Shown here one piece after another: positions 23,668 through 37,149 of a stretch of DNA of 64,000 nucleotides; positions within the stretch are counted from its first letter, which is position 1; every line of letters starts with the position of its first letter. A program made the translations under genes and the position numbers. The notes beneath the pieces are model-generated. The model made no database searches. It saw only the letters and a program-made list of their open reading frames with translations, and was not told the DNA's origin. Origin of the DNA: Corylus avellana. Lineage: Eukaryota; Streptophyta; Magnoliopsida; Fagales; Betulaceae. The stretch is from assembly GCF_901000735.1 (NCBI RefSeq), contig NC_081543.1:36824590-36888589 (forward strand), given 5' to 3'.

Positions 23668-26600
23668 ATGGTACAGATTCTTCAAACATCACCAGTGCTC
23701 CTTCTATGTTGTTCCTCTTCTCCTCCCAATCCCAGGTTGATCTATGACTTTTGCTAAATGCTTTCTCTTTATTTTGTGGGTTTTGTTTAGTTACTCTAAT
23801 ACTCCTTTGGTTGCTAAGGAAGCATTGAAAACTTGAATTGGATTGCCTGTTCATTTTGTATTGTAATGTTGGAGATGTTGTAACATTTGATATGAGGAAA
23901 TTAAGAAATGGGAGAATTTATTTTTAAAAAATAAGCAAAAGAGTTAATGCAGACACATGAAGTTGAATTTTGTAAATTCTACACACTTATTGGTTGAGGA
24001 TGGTGATATGTGCGATGGGTAAACATCTTTTAGAAAAGCGGGTTTAGTAAACCTGGGAAACGCCTTTCTGGGTATTGATTCATTGTAAGGCGTTTCTCTG
24101 TTGGAAACCGTTAATGGCAGTATTCTTGAGTACTAAAGCGCTTGGAAAATGATGATCAGTGAATATTTTATATGTTCAATGTGTCACTGAAGAACTCCAA
24201 AACTTGTCTACTAAAAACATTATTCTACTCCATGCTAATAATTGCAATTCTCATGTGACACTGAAGAACTCCAACCATGATGCTTTGCCATCATAATGTA
24301 ATTCTAAGTATGCAAGTACATGTATTGTATTTCCACTTCCTGACTGATGAACAATCATGATATATGCTTAGCACTTATTCCTAGGATTTTTTCGTTTAGC
24401 AAGTTGGTTTGTTTCTTTGTCTATTCCCACGGAATTTATAGAATGACAAGTTGTTTGCTGCCATACAGGGGAATGGGAGGAAAAATGATGTTCAAGTGCT
24501 CTTCTGAGCACACTATATTAAGTAAGCTTGTGACCAAACATGTAATATCTGGGATTGCTGCTTCCTTAATATTTCTCTCTCAGACAAACCAGGTCAGTAT
24601 TCTAGCTACTGCAGGTGCGAGCATTCAATGGTTTAAGTTCTAATGTAGAGCACTCAACTTTAAATGAAACCTAAGATTTTTGTCACTAGTCGGTATGTGG
24701 TAAGTTGCGTTATGCACAGAACATAGGCATAGAGGTAAGAACAATCATTATAATGGGATTCTTATTACAGGATTATAGGCTAAAAGTCCTGATAAAATTA
24801 TTTTTATTCTTTCCCATGCCAAATATTTAGAAGCTTGTTAAAAGATTTACTACGGTTTTATGTTTGGTTTAAGATCTAGCTCAACAATGGGTAGTTACAT
24901 TCCTTCACAGAACCCTGCTTGTATTGTTATTTTTCTGTACTGTTTGCATAGAAACCTTACAATTTGAACACACTCTAGCTTGGGTTGATTCCACAATGAT
25001 AGGGAATCTCATCCAAAATTACATGTTTTAGTGAAGTTGTAGGAGCTGGAGGATAGAAGATTATTGCAATAAACTAGGCAGATAACTCTGTATGATGAAC
25101 ATAAGTTGTTTCTAAATCAGCCTTTCATTTCTTGGGCAGGCTATTGCTGCAAATCCATCTCATCAACCCAATATATGCCAGCTTGCTAGTGCCCCAGATG
25201 GTACACCAACTCTTCCACTTGCTGAGGGTTCTGATGAAAGAAGTGGGAAGCGAATGATGATGAGAGCTATGACAGCCAAGGATTTTGACCCTGTTAGATA
25301 TTCTGGAAGATGGTTTGAAGTTGCTTCACTTAAAGGTGGATTTGCCGGATCAGGTCAGGAAGACTGTCACTGTACTCAGGTATGCTAAGGGTGGGGATTT
25401 TGACGTGCAATGAAGACATCTATCTATTGGGAAGTGGTTTGTGTAACGAAAGGAACCTATTTTCTTTCCCACTTCATACTGCATTCTACATTGCATTCTA
25501 CATTGTGTTAGAACAGTTTTCCTCGTGCCAAAATACCAATCGATCAGTGCCTACAAAAGAGAAAGAAATTAGAAAAAGAGCTTGCCCGCGGAGGATAGCT
25601 CTGATACTTAAGTCAGCAAAATGGCTTAATGAGATAAAACATGGCAAAGAAATGGTTAAGGCTAGAGGAAGGAGATGAAGGTTTCTATGACCTAATGTTG
25701 GCAGCTTTTTATAATGAATTTCTCCATAACCATTTGCCATGTGCCATGTCTTCATTGGAGCCTTTCCCTGCAGTGAACATTCCGCTTCCCACAACCCTTC
25801 TCATGCATGTGCGGTATCATTAGGGTGTTCTCAGTTTGATGGGTTGATGGATTGGATAATAAGTACACAGCCCCAACACCAATGCCCATCATATCCAAAT
25901 TTACCGTCATTTGAAAGCCTAGAAGACACGGGAAACAATCCAAAGCTACCTTGTTGTTCATCAGAGGTCTTGAACTGCAGCTAGTTCAAGTGGCAACCAC
26001 TTGTTCGTCCTGTGCAATTCAGAGATTATTCTCATGTCACATGTTGTGGATAATACAAGACAATAATTCTATTGGAAACAAAAATTATACATTGGGTTTT
26101 TCAGTCAATGCTTTATGCCCACAAATTTCTGGCTGCTAAACATTCTTATTTATCAAATTGCAGGGTTTATATAGGTTTGATATGGAGATACCCTCTATCC
26201 AGGTTGATACCTTTTGTGTTCATGGGGGCCCCAATGGATATATTACTGGCATTAAGGGAAACGTTCAATGCCTTTCAGAGGAAGATTTGGAGAAAGATGA
26301 GACTCAGCTAGAAAGGCAGGAGATGATAAAAGAGAAATGTTATCTCCGATTTCCAACTCTACCGTTTATCCCCAAGGAGCCTTATGACGTGATTGCTACA
26401 GATTATGAAAATTTTGCTCTTGTTTCGGGAGCAAAAGACAGAAGTTTTATTCAGGTAATTATACAATTGGAGAAGACAACTCCAAAAACTGGTTATCATG
26501 TCCTTTGGTCATGCATCATACTGTTGTCCCTTCTCTCATACTCAATAGGAGCTTTCTTGCTTGTTATGAAGGTTATAAGCCTTTTCAGTAGTTAATGTAA

Positions 26601-27281
26601 AGTTGTGGAGGCAAGAATTCAAATAAAAATGTCTAGCTACTTCAACTATTGCTACTGCTATCATAGGACTGTGATTTAAGAGTACTGTTGACTATCAAAC
26701 ATAAGCAGGTAAAGTAGATTTGTTATGTATACCACTTGATATATGTTAGAATTAGCATTACATTAATGTCGTTTCCCCTGAAGTTATTTTGATGGATATG
26801 GTTTATCCATTTATCTCTTAACTGTCCATAGATAATTTGTCTCTTTTATTTTTTATGATCCAAATATTAATAAACTATACTCAATTGACTAGGGAATGTG
26901 ATTTCATAATATTTAAGTCCCATCTGTTAATGATTGTTATTGGCATTGAATGTTTAAGATCTCTTGATTGAAGGTATATTCTTTGGCACTAATACTTTTC
27001 AGATCTACTCAAGGTCACCTGACCCGGGACCTGCATTCATAGAGAAGTACAAAGCTTATCTGGCAAACTTTGGGTATGATTCAAGCAAAATCAAAGATAC
27101 TCCACAAGATTGTGAAGTAATGTCAACTAGTCAGTTAGCTGCAATGATGTCCATGCCTGGAATGCAACAGGCTCTAATGAACCGATTTCCTGATCTAGGA
27201 TTGAAGGCCGCTGTCGAATTTAATCCATTTTCAAGTGTATTTGATACTTTGAAGAAGCTCTTAGAGCTTTATTTTAAGTAG
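23668..27281 (+). CDS. LCNP: Chloroplastic (thylakoid-lumen) lipocalin
   Basis: Exons 23668-23735, 24469-24592, 25140-25379, 26164-26454 and 27003-27281 join in phase to 333 residues. The N-terminus is a Ser/Pro-rich transit peptide followed by a hydrophobic stretch (HVISGIAASLIFL) and an AIA-AN lumenal cleavage motif near residue 67. The lipocalin signature GRWFEVAS starts at residue 120. Cysteines in DCHCTQ and DTFCVHGG are plausible disulfide partners. The sequence matches plastid lipocalin LCNP/CHL, known in Arabidopsis for protecting thylakoid lipids under stress and for sustained photoprotective quenching (qH). Length agrees with the family. No disruption is seen. Confidence 0.93.
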
Positions 27282-28686
27282 TTATTGTGTCCTATAGATT
27301 GTGGTGTGGTTTTGTAACTTATATAGAGCAACAGAATATACCAGATTATTTTGCTTATCAATGGTAATTGTTCATTGCGTTATAGAGACGTCTACTGTGA
27401 TGAAAGAATGGGTTTATGATCATGTCATGTTCTTGGCTTCACCTGTGGAGGTCACCACCAGCAAGATTAAGGTCATATTATTAATGCATGAACTTCCTCG
27501 GACCAAAACTGTCCAGCAATTTTGAAAAGTTTGCCACGAACAACACACGTGCACCGCACGTGAGCCATTTTCCATAAAAGATGAAAATGGCTAATTGATG
27601 GACGACATTGAGAATTTCGAAAATTTTGTTGAGGCATATTGTCAATTTTTAAATATTAAAAATAAAAATAAAAATTTGGTGAAACTTTTTTGGGGGAATG
27701 TATTTTCCCCTTAAAGTTATAATGATAGTTAAGAAGTAATTTGATGTATAAGCTCAAAATTATGGACAACAATCTTTAATGTTGTTTTCCCGACAAACAA
27801 AAAAAAAAATGTTATGGAATGGGCAAGCAATGATGCACTGAACATTATCATTCTAACTTAGCTCCTTTTGACTATCTAGAAATTAATTTACAAAAGAATT
27901 TAATAAGCTCACTCTAAAAAGTAATCAAGGCATTTCTACTCTAAGCAAGCTGTAAAGGTGTACATGGATAGTATCATCTCCATTTTAAGTGGCATCAAGA
28001 GGATCCATTTCATATTTTATATTATATTTTACAAACTTAACGGTATATATCATATTACATCATTTAAAATTTTAAATGATATAGTATCATATAAGCCATT
28101 AAATGCAACAAAATAAACTTGTGACAGGAAAATAAATCATTTTCATTTCATTTGAAATAAAGAGGATGCTATTTTGGTGCATACATATATCTATCTTGTC
28201 ATCCTATGTATGTTGCAAATATCTGTTAATTTATCTCGACGCTCCTAACCTTAGCAAGCCAAACACATTTCTCAAATGTTTTACCAAAGTAATGTGTAAA
28301 TCTATTTAGATTCCGTTTGTTTCGATGTGAAATGTTTTCCATTAGCGGAAAACATTATCTTAAAAAATGATAAGAAGAATAATAATTATTGTAAGCAGTC
28401 AATTTTCAATCTAACATGCCATGTCTCATTGGAAAAAAAAAAAAAAACAAAAAAGAAAAAAAAAAAAAAAGTAATCAATTGCATTTCTTCCGTATCGTCT
28501 AAATCAATTATGCTTTAAATTAAATTGTATGTCAGATGGAAGTCATTGAAATTTTCACTTCAAGTCATAATAACTTGAATAATCAAACTTCTCACAAGAT
28601 AGTAGGAATATTCCAAAATAAAATAAAATAAAAAATAAAAAATCAGAGGAAAAGAAGATATAGAATTAATAGAAATTTGATCTAAT
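27282..28686. other. Convergent intergenic region
   Basis: This lies between the 3' ends of the lipocalin and LTD genes. It has AT-rich and poly-A tracts (28434-28470) and no supported gene. Two CACGTG-like words occur near 27546-27562 (ACACGTGCACCGCACGTG), probably by chance since no promoter is expected here. Confidence 0.5.
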
Positions 28687-30755
28687 TCATGCCTTCTGAA
28701 CTGAAAAACTAAGAACAAAGTCCTTGATTTCATCACTAGCAGCCCTATCAAGGGCAGTCCGTCCATCCACATCCTTGACAGTGTAATTAGCTCCAGCTCT
28801 CAACAACTCTTCAATTTTGGGTTTGTCACCTTCAGAGGCAGCCATCATCAATAAGATGTCCACAGGGTGGATGTTTTGGCTTAAAAGAGCATTCAGCTTA
28901 TCATATGAACCCTCCACAGCAAGCATTCCCATGTAGTTAAAATACTGTAAAGCAGAACAATGTCAGCAATAAGTTTCCCCTTATGGTTGTGTTTGAGACA
29001 ATTCTTGTTAAGTATAACAAAATCATGGTTAATCAACATAAAGCTTACTTAATTTAAACATATCTAGATAACTTTTATGTAACTAGTTTTGTGGTATAAA
29101 TGAAAGGATAATATTGCCAACAGCAATCAGAATACATCTACGAGTACAGTTATGGTCAGTTTGATTTTGCGAAACCGTGAGAACATAAAGAAACTGTTAC
29201 AATCCCAAGTATCCCACACACGTGTATATAAGCTCTTGCACACCATTTCCATACAAGTCGGTTTTCAAATGTGAGTTCTACCTAAATTTTGTTACAGAAA
29301 CTTAGAATCTCAGGCTACCTAGCAACCCTAACCCAAAACTGTTTATGCAACAGTGGCAAAACTTTTTTATTCCATTAGAGGTCAATGGAAGTGTTAGAAT
29401 ATAGGATATTTTCCATATTGTGTTGATGCCATTTTCCTTGTTTATTTACCATAGATGTTTTCTGTAATTACCTTTCTCAGCTCCCTTCACCTACCCTACT
29501 TTAAACACACACAAAAAAAAATCAAGTCAATAAGATCAAGATGTAGCTCTAAAGGGCACTTCTTAGTAGTGGACGTAGGCCTCTAAGGCTCCAAACTCCT
29601 GTGTTCTTTTATCTCTCCGCTTCCACAGTTTTCTCTTACATTTTGTATTTTCTTATATATTTATGCAGTAAGAAAACCATAATCTCAATAATATATACTT
29701 CTCAGGACCCTTTTGTATTTTTCAGTGGAAAATCACAATTCACACCCGTATTATAAAGCCTGTACCACTTTTGTTCCCACAAATGGTTATATAATATAAA
29801 CTAATACTTAGACACAAGCAACCACAAACATGATTTGATTACTTTCAAACTTCTTTTCAACTTTCACAATATAACACAAGCTAGCATGCTCACTTCCACA
29901 TACCCACACTATAAACTGTACAACTTAATCCTGCTCCCTAATCTTGCCACCTTACTAAGGTACTAAGCCTTCTCTTCTCTTTTGGGTTGGGGGTGTGTTG
30001 ACTGTTGAGTTGAAATATGTTATTCAAGCATTCACTCTGTCAAAGAGATATGGAAGAAATGATCTGCTGCCTACTGGAACTTTTTATAGCAGCAAGTGCT
30101 AATTGGATTCAATATCAATATCATAACATGTCCCTTGATGTCTAATTTTGTCAATTTTGCTCTGTAATTAGGGAATGCATTAAGGTTCATATTGCAGATG
30201 CTAGAACATTTTTTGTGCTCATTCTCATTGCCAAATCTACCATTTTATTTCCCTGGAGAAAAATCTAGAATTTTCATTACAAAATCAGAAAATTGTAACC
30301 CATTATCTCATTAACCCATATCCTCATTTTTTATTGTTCAATTTCCAGACATTCCATTTAATTAACAACCATAATTCTTTCACAGAGCTCTTGAAAAATA
30401 AAATTAATAATCACTGATAGCTAGATACACCCACATACTCAAACAGACCTACAAAAACATATCTGTAAACAGAGAAAGTTGAGAGAGAAAGAACCTGTTC
30501 AACATCATCTCTATCGAAGTCGTCACGGGATTGGCTGCCATAAATGCCAGCACCTTCAGCATCAACACCATTTTTACCAAACTTGAACCAGCATTTGGCT
30601 CTAGAGCCATTGGAGGGTCCAAGTCTAGAGGGTCTGACCCACCCCAGCCTATTTTGCAAACCCAGAAACTGGGTGTTGAATTTGGACAAAGAAGAAGGAG
30701 AAGAGGAGGGTTTGAAGGAAAAGGGTAAGTGGGTAATGCATGGGATTGAAGCCAT
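28687..30755 (-). CDS. LTD: LHCP translocation defect (LTD/GDC1) ankyrin protein, two exons
   Basis: Exons 30755-30495 (87 codons) and 28944-28687 are joined across a 1.55 kb intron in phase 0, giving 172 residues. Exon 1 encodes a Ser/Pro-rich chloroplast transit peptide (MASIPCITHLPFSFKPSSSP) and the linker GIYGSQSRDDFDRDDVEQ. Exon 2 encodes YFNYMGMLA and ankyrin-type helices (DILLMMAASEGDKPKIEELL, then GANYTVKDVDGRTALDRA). The product matches LTD/GDC1, a stromal factor that hands light-harvesting chlorophyll proteins to the cpSRP pathway and is needed for grana. Length is as expected. The exon 1 frame running into the intron is not the true C-terminus. Confidence 0.92.
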
Positions 30756-31509
30756 AGCTGAGTTTCAGAGAAACTGAAAACTGAACTCACACAGTTCTGC
30801 TTTTTCACACTCCCAGTTCTATCCACTCATGCTGGCGGAGGAAGAAATGATACGGTGTGTTGTATTATCTCAGTTGTCATGCAGATATGATATTTGTCGT
30901 CCAATTAGTAGACAATTTGATCAATTTTCTGGCTGTTCAAATTTTATTGACTTTTCTTGGTTTTGTTTAGTTTGGGCCATTTTCAATTCGACCTCTAATG
31001 TTTTAATTTTTGCAATGGAGCTCTCAAACTTTTAAATTTTTGCAAAAATTTAGAAGTTTATGGATGCATTACAAAAGTTGAAATATTAGAGATCGAATTA
31101 AAAATTGCCACAAACTTTAGGAAGTAAAGTGTAATTTACCCAATATTCTTTCTTTATAATTTCTTTTTCCAAGGTCATATTTTGTAAACGGTTAATTTTT
31201 GTTTGTTGAAACAAACGGTTGCATTTTTAGTCTGTCATATTTTTCAATTGATCGCTTTTATAATGGTCATATTTTTCCAACAGCTATATTCTTCGATAGT
31301 CATATTCTTTCAATATAAATAAAGTAATTTTCTCTCTAATTTTTATCCATCTTAACCCACAAACTTATAAGCCATCTTATGCTTGAAGTAGTGTATATAT
31401 ATGGAATGCACATGACCTTCTAAAAGCAAGATTATTGTGCAGGGTGGGAGAAGGAGGAAATATTTGGCCATAGGCCCCTATCTAAAAAAGATCAATTAGT
31501 GTGAATTGG
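30756..31509. other. Upstream flank of LTD, no gene seen
   Basis: This contains the LTD promoter and 5' leader on the minus strand, then AT-rich DNA. No supported gene or repeat. Confidence 0.5.
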
Positions 31510-32340
31510 AACTTTGAGAGTGGATTTTTTTGGTGAAAAGTGCTTACCATTACCACCTTGAAAGTGGAAAGGAGGAAACTCAAAAGCTTCAATTCACAGT
31601 AGATTATGGAAGAGGATTTGGAAGATTAGTGCAAATCCACTTTGTCCTATTTGTGAGTTGGATGTGGAGACCACTAGCCATGTTTTGTAGAGGTGCTCAT
31701 CCTCAAAAGATGTTTGAGCTGAAAGTAATAGAAAAATTCATAAATATTATAGCATCGAAGATGATTTCATAAGCATATTAGAAGGACTAATGGAGAGAGT
31801 AGATGAGAGGAGATTTTGGATTGGTATTTTTTTCAATGGCAAGAAATACAATAGTATTTGGAGGTGATCTTACCCACCCGTACCAAATAGTAAGAAGAGC
31901 AAAAGAGTCAGTGGTGACTTTTCAAAAGCATCACACAGTCTAACATGGGTGTAGGCAAGATTGCTAGGGACCAAGAGGGGAATGAATTCCACAAAACCAT
32001 ATATCTTAGATCCAATTGCAGTAAAAGCTTTGGCAACATGAAAGATTGTAGAATTTAGTAGGGACTTAGAATTCAACATGTCATAGCTAAAGGAGATGCA
32101 CTGAAAATAGTACATACTTTGTGAAAGGAATGACGTTGTTGAGTCGATACAGACAGTTGATTGAGGATATAAAAACAATGTTGATTTAGTTTCCATTCAT
32201 GGTACTTGGGCATATCGAAAGGAAAGTAAATGAGGCAACTCACTGTTTAGCGAAAACGTCGATTCATCAATTTTTAGATCAAGTTTGAATGGAAGATTAT
32301 CTTATATTTATCTCTGAAAATTGTATTTACAAGTTGTTTC
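31510..32340 (+). mobile_element. Decayed LINE 3' end (zinc-knuckle RT tail and RNase H)
   Basis: Reading across frames gives VKSAYH, then NPLCPICELDVETTSHV (the CxxC zf-RVT motif of plant non-LTR elements). An RNase H-like part follows: FFNGKKYNSIWRGDLTHPYQ, then REVNEATHCLAKTSI. Stops and frameshifts are frequent, so this is an old remnant. It ends near a poly-A stretch at 32380-32398. Confidence 0.6.
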
Positions 32341-33057
32341 ATCATGATTTTTTCATTGAAAGTCTAAAGATTAACTTCCCAAAAAAAAAAAAAAAAACAG
32401 GAACCGAAGGAATTAACTCACTTGCTTCCAACCTCACCTCTTTCATCTGTTTTGTAGTTATGATATGTGAACTCATCCACCACCACCAGCCGCCTTAAAT
32501 AAATGGTGGCAGTTGGTTACCAATTACTGAGCTAGTTATTTTCATTGACTATTTTCGCCAAGCAAGTTTAATGAGAACCAAGAACTTTAATGCTCTCAAA
32601 AATCAAAAATCTCACAAGATCATCAGGAGTAATTTTAGGAAGCTTATTTGTATCCTATTAAGAATAACGTGACTATTAAAATCACCATTGAACTTGTGAT
32701 TCATTATTATTGAATTTTGATAAAATGAAATTTTAATAACCACATCATTTTTAATAGAACACAAGTAAGCCTTCTAGAACTATTCCAAGATCATTCCTTG
32801 AAGAGGCATTATAAAGGAACAATTTTGACTCAATTTTTCTCTTATTTTTTATTTTTTTAAAAAATAAATAAATAAAATCTGAAAGAATAACATCCTATTT
32901 GGTTTTTTTTTTTTTTTTTAAAAAAAAATAGTATTTTTCTTCATAAAAATTGATTTTTTTTTAATAAAAAAAATAGTCATTATTATGAAGAAAAATACTT
33001 TTTTTTTTTTTAAAAAAAATATCAAATAAAAAAAGGACCACATAGGACGTTATTGCT

Positions 33058-33088
<31 letters not shown>

Positions 33089-33820
33089 AATGACCACATA
33101 AGATAAAAGTTGGGCCAAAGTTGTGCCAAAAAGTTGTGCGTTTATCATTTATCTACCTTGAATGAACCCCAATCACATATTTCCTATGACAATTTTGAAA
33201 CTGCAAGAAAATGAGACACAGAGATTTTCTAATCTATTAAATTGACATTTGTCCTTTGAGGACAAGATTCTTACACACACTTTCTTAATATTATTAACAT
33301 ATATCAGTTTAATAGCTATATATCACAAACTCTTAAGAATATAGGTCAGTTTAATCCACCCACCCACCCGCTTTCTTTCTACCAGAAAAGCACTCAAAGT
33401 TGCTCCCATTGGCATTGAAGACATGAAAAGAAATAGCAGGCGACTTAAAATGGACATGAAAGGATTTATCTTCCTTTTGAGTGTCACAACATCATAGGAT
33501 ACTGATAGGGCAGTGAGATGGGGTATTAATTTCAAGAGAAATAATAGACCTGTAATGTAATAACTCAACATAAATCACTTTCGAATCCCTGTCAAGTGCT
33601 GATCAGATATTCCAAGTTCAAGACCAGAGTGTATAGTAAACATTGAAATGAAGTCAAGTAGTTAGAAAAAAAAAAGGTGCAGTAGTTGCAAATTTAGTGC
33701 TTTAATTGCAAGCACATGAATACAATGACAGCATCACCACCCAATCCTTCAAGCAGGCCAACGCTCTTCAGTTTAGATAAAGGACCAAAGGTAAAGAATT
33801 CATGAGAAACACCAGGTAAA
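32341..33820. other. AT-rich intergenic region with long T/A homopolymers
   Basis: Runs of T and A with inverted symmetry (32905-33015) and a 22-T run near 33065. No gene is supported. Confidence 0.5.
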
Positions 33821-34312
33821 ATGCAAAGCCAAATGACCACCCAGACTCAGAGCAACTCCCCTACCAAGACAAGAGGAAAATCCACCTCTCTTCATCCACA
33901 ACCACAAGCCTCTTTTTTGACACCAACCAAACAAAACATGGATAAATCCAGCACCATAGCCACAAAAACCCCTGAAGAAATCGCTGCACATAGTCCTCTA
34001 GAAATAGGTACCAAAGGCACAGTTGGATCCCTTGTAATGAAAGAAATCGAGTACTTCAGCCAGCTTGAATTAAGCTGCCAAGGTAGCTCACAGAAGCCTC
34101 AATTCCATAATACAGACATGGCTTCCTCTAGTGCTCGTTCCAGACCCACCTTTGAATCTGTGATAGCAAGCCAAAAGAAGAAAAAGAGAGGCAGCAGGCT
34201 CCTACCAAATATATGTTCTATGGTGGAAGTTGCAGACAACAATCGGCCAACCGGGACTTCTGGTTTCAGTTACAGGAACCTTAAATCTGATCTGAAGAAG
34301 TTGCAGGCCTAG
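33821..34312 (+). CDS. Hypothetical protein, paralogue of the convergent ORF
   Basis: An open frame of 163 codons; an internal ATG at 33938 (MDKSSTIATKTPEEIA) is an alternative start. I do not recognise the family. It shares with the minus-strand neighbour a G-x-x-GT(V/I)-x-SL-x(2)-(K/R)E motif (GTKGTVGSLVMKEIEYF) near residues 63-79. A late VE(V/I) block (SMVEVAD) and a terminal LKKL are also shared. The remainder is polar, with a basic QKKKKRGSR stretch. The stop TAG at 34310-34312 overlaps the neighbour's stop. Similarity between the two ORFs argues for real, related coding sequence, but expression and 5' structure are unknown. Confidence 0.5.
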   Translation: MQSQMTTQTQSNSPTKTRGKSTSLHPQPQASFLTPTKQNMDKSSTIATKTPEEIAAHSPLEIGTKGTVGSLVMKEIEYFSQLELSCQGSSQKPQFHNTDMASSSARSRPTFESVIASQKKKKRGSRLLPNICSMVEVADNNRPTGTSGFSYRNLKSDLKKLQA

Positions 34313-34815
34313 ATAATGCTCTCTGAGAGCTTGGAGAAGCCCAGCTTCTTGAGACGATTTGTTATAGGGCTAGCCCATGCCCTATCCTGGTTCCCACACT
34401 TTATGTCCACAATTTCAACTATGTTAGATCCTTTCTTGTCAGTTTTCTCCCTAATAGGAGTTCTATCTAGAGCAATACCATCAGAGCTGAGCATTGGTAT
34501 CAGATGGGTATTTCTAGTGTAAACTTTTGTTTTCCTGGTAATCTCAGGGCTTCTATGATCAATGCAGCTGCTGCTTGCCTTGTCAGATGACTTTCTTGGT
34601 TGTACTCTTTTTGGAGCTGTAGCACCACAGGGATCTGAAACAGGTACTGCTCGAGGTTTACTTCTCAAAGATACAGGCATCTGAGGTGAAGATTTAATTG
34701 AATCCAATTCCCTTGTCATCAGAGAGCTTATTGTCCCTGTAGCCCCAACTCTGATGGATCCTCCTCCACCCTTGATAGCTTCTAGTGTCTGAACCATGTT
34801 TATTATAGTCTCCAA
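34309..34815 (-). CDS. Hypothetical protein, convergent paralogue
   Basis: A 168-codon open frame starts METIINMVQTLEAIKGGGGS. GATGTISSLMTRELDSIKSS lies at about residues 24-43, a polar basic middle follows, then NIVEIVDIKCG and a terminal NRLKKLGFSKLSES. Motif order matches the plus-strand ORF. Its TAG stop reads from 34311 to 34309. A possible acceptor (tatttag) about 22 bases before the ATG suggests a 5'-UTR intron. No known domain is recognised and no catalytic motif is visible. Confidence 0.55.
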   Translation of the reverse strand: METIINMVQTLEAIKGGGGSIRVGATGTISSLMTRELDSIKSSPQMPVSLRSKPRAVPVSDPCGATAPKRVQPRKSSDKASSSCIDHRSPEITRKTKVYTRNTHLIPMLSSDGIALDRTPIREKTDKKGSNIVEIVDIKCGNQDRAWASPITNRLKKLGFSKLSESII

Positions 34816-37097
34816 GTCTAAATAGAGATATCTTCCAGCAGGGAAGTTCTAAACCTCCAAAGCAGATAACAGCCTGTTATCCACCGCATCTAGATGTCAA
34901 TGGTATGAAATAAAGCTTAATTTCTTTGTGTTGTAGTTATTTTCCCAATATAATTTACAGTTAGGCAGCAAGTAGATAGAAGCATAGCAGATCAGTTAAG
35001 CCAACAAAGCTGCAAACATTAGGCAATCATAAACGCACAAACAAAGAACACATAACAAACATGCCCAAATACTACTGCTGATAGATTCAGCAACCAACTG
35101 CAAGTCCATACTAGAATTCATAAGAGTTTAGCAACAAAGACACATATGTTCCAAGTGATGGAAATCAATGGTGGCTTGAGCCCCAGAAGAAGAGTCCCAA
35201 TACAGTATTCCTCAATTGTGATAGCTAAAAATGGGTAAGGCATGAATTTGACTGATCTGAAAGGGTAAATCCATACTGAATCTTCCTAATCAAACCCAAT
35301 TAAGGAAAAGGTTTCGAGCCTAAGGATTCAGAAATGGCAGTGAGCGCAGCGGAGTTATTGATATTAAACCAAGAAAACATTTATAAAACTTTATTTTTTT
35401 CTTAAAAAAATCCACTACAGATCTTGAAAGACCATAACTTTACAAGTTTGATTTAAATCTTGATCAAACAACATATAAATTTCAAGATTTTCATCAACAT
35501 ATCTCATAAATTGCGTTGAATCACTGAAAAGAACCCACCAACTACCAGTATCCACAGCTAACTATGAAACACTCTGCAGATCATAAAGCATGAGATTTAA
35601 GGCTTACCCCCAGAGCAAAAGGTTATAAAGTTTGCGTTCCCAGTGCTTGGAAGTTGGAGATCTTGCAAGTGTTGGTGCTAGATTTGCACATGTATGACAA
35701 TGTCACCTTCAATAAGGTATCTAAATCTCACTTTTCCACAAACTGTTGTTTATGTGTTATTTGGAACGTTGCAAACCAGTCAACGCACGCCCCAACCCAG
35801 TCGATCTGACACTCATCATTGCATGTTTGTATGACTGGTGGGTGTGGCTTTTTTTATTATTATTAATTTATTAAAATAGTTTGTAAATCAATCATAGTTT
35901 TCCATCTTGCAAGTTTTTTGCCTTGGTTGGACGGTGAAAAGTTAGCACAAGCACTCTCAGCTTTTTTTCCTTTTTAATATGTAAATACGCTTTACATTAA
36001 TCTCTATATCAATTAAGTATTTTTTCAAGTTCTTATTTACCCCCACTTTTTTATAAAATTTTAATAATGGATAGAAAAATTATAGGAAAGTTCTTTTGGT
36101 TCTCTATATATTGGGTAGAACTATAATATTCCCAATGCTTAGAAAACCGATAGAATATCCGCTATTTGTACTTTATTTGTTATTTGTAATTTTTTTTGTT
36201 ATATGTAGGGAAGCGAAGGGACTATAAGGAAGCCGCTGAGAATGCTTTAACTTTTCTCTGTCTTGCTTACAAAAAAAAAGCGGGGACGTAGCTAAACTAA
36301 AAATATTATTTTCCTTTGTCTCTTAGAGACCACGCCTCAATGACGTGGACATCACTAGTTTGAATCATCTTCCCATTTTCCTCCCTTAGTGCGACATGTA
36401 AAAAAAAAAAAAAAAAAAAATTATTATTATTTTCCTTTGCCATGCCATACCTAATCAGAAGGCGACAGATTTTTTTTGCGTCTTATGATTTCACATAAAA
36501 TCTTATCATAAGAGAAACATTACAACTGCAACCATAAATTGATAGAATACATTAACAAAATTGATAGTTTGGAATAATATTACAAATTTATGGGTAAACT
36601 GACAGGGTTAGGCTTAGTTTCCTAAAGCAAATAAACAGCATAGTTGCATACGATTGATTAACAACAATTTCAGTCCACATCATTGTCAAATTTGTAGTTG
36701 ATATGATCTCTAGCTTCTTTGTGAAAACCGAATTGTACAGGAATACCTTAACCAAATGCTAGAAATTGCTAGTATTGTTATCAACTGTTTGTACCCAAAC
36801 TAACTTATATTTGTGTACTTCTAGTAATGGCTTAGATTTTAGATGGCGATTGAATGGAAAACAAAAACAGTATGACAATTCTTTATAGTCCAAACCCTAA
36901 ATCCTGTAAACGAGTTCAAATCTTCCCATTTTGGAAAACAATAGATATAAAAGGATACTTCGACAATGTTAGATTCACTCACTTAACTATGAAAGATAAA
37001 AGGGATAACTTCACTTATCTGTCAATATCATGTTGTTATCTTTCTAAAATTTGCAATGTTAAAATTTTGAGGACGATAAAATTCTCAAAATATCTTC

Positions 37098-37149
<52 letters not shown>

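Noticed and set aside
27540..27565. Pair of ACGTG words resembling ABA-response elements
   Set aside because: They lie in a convergent 3'-3' intergenic region where no promoter is expected.
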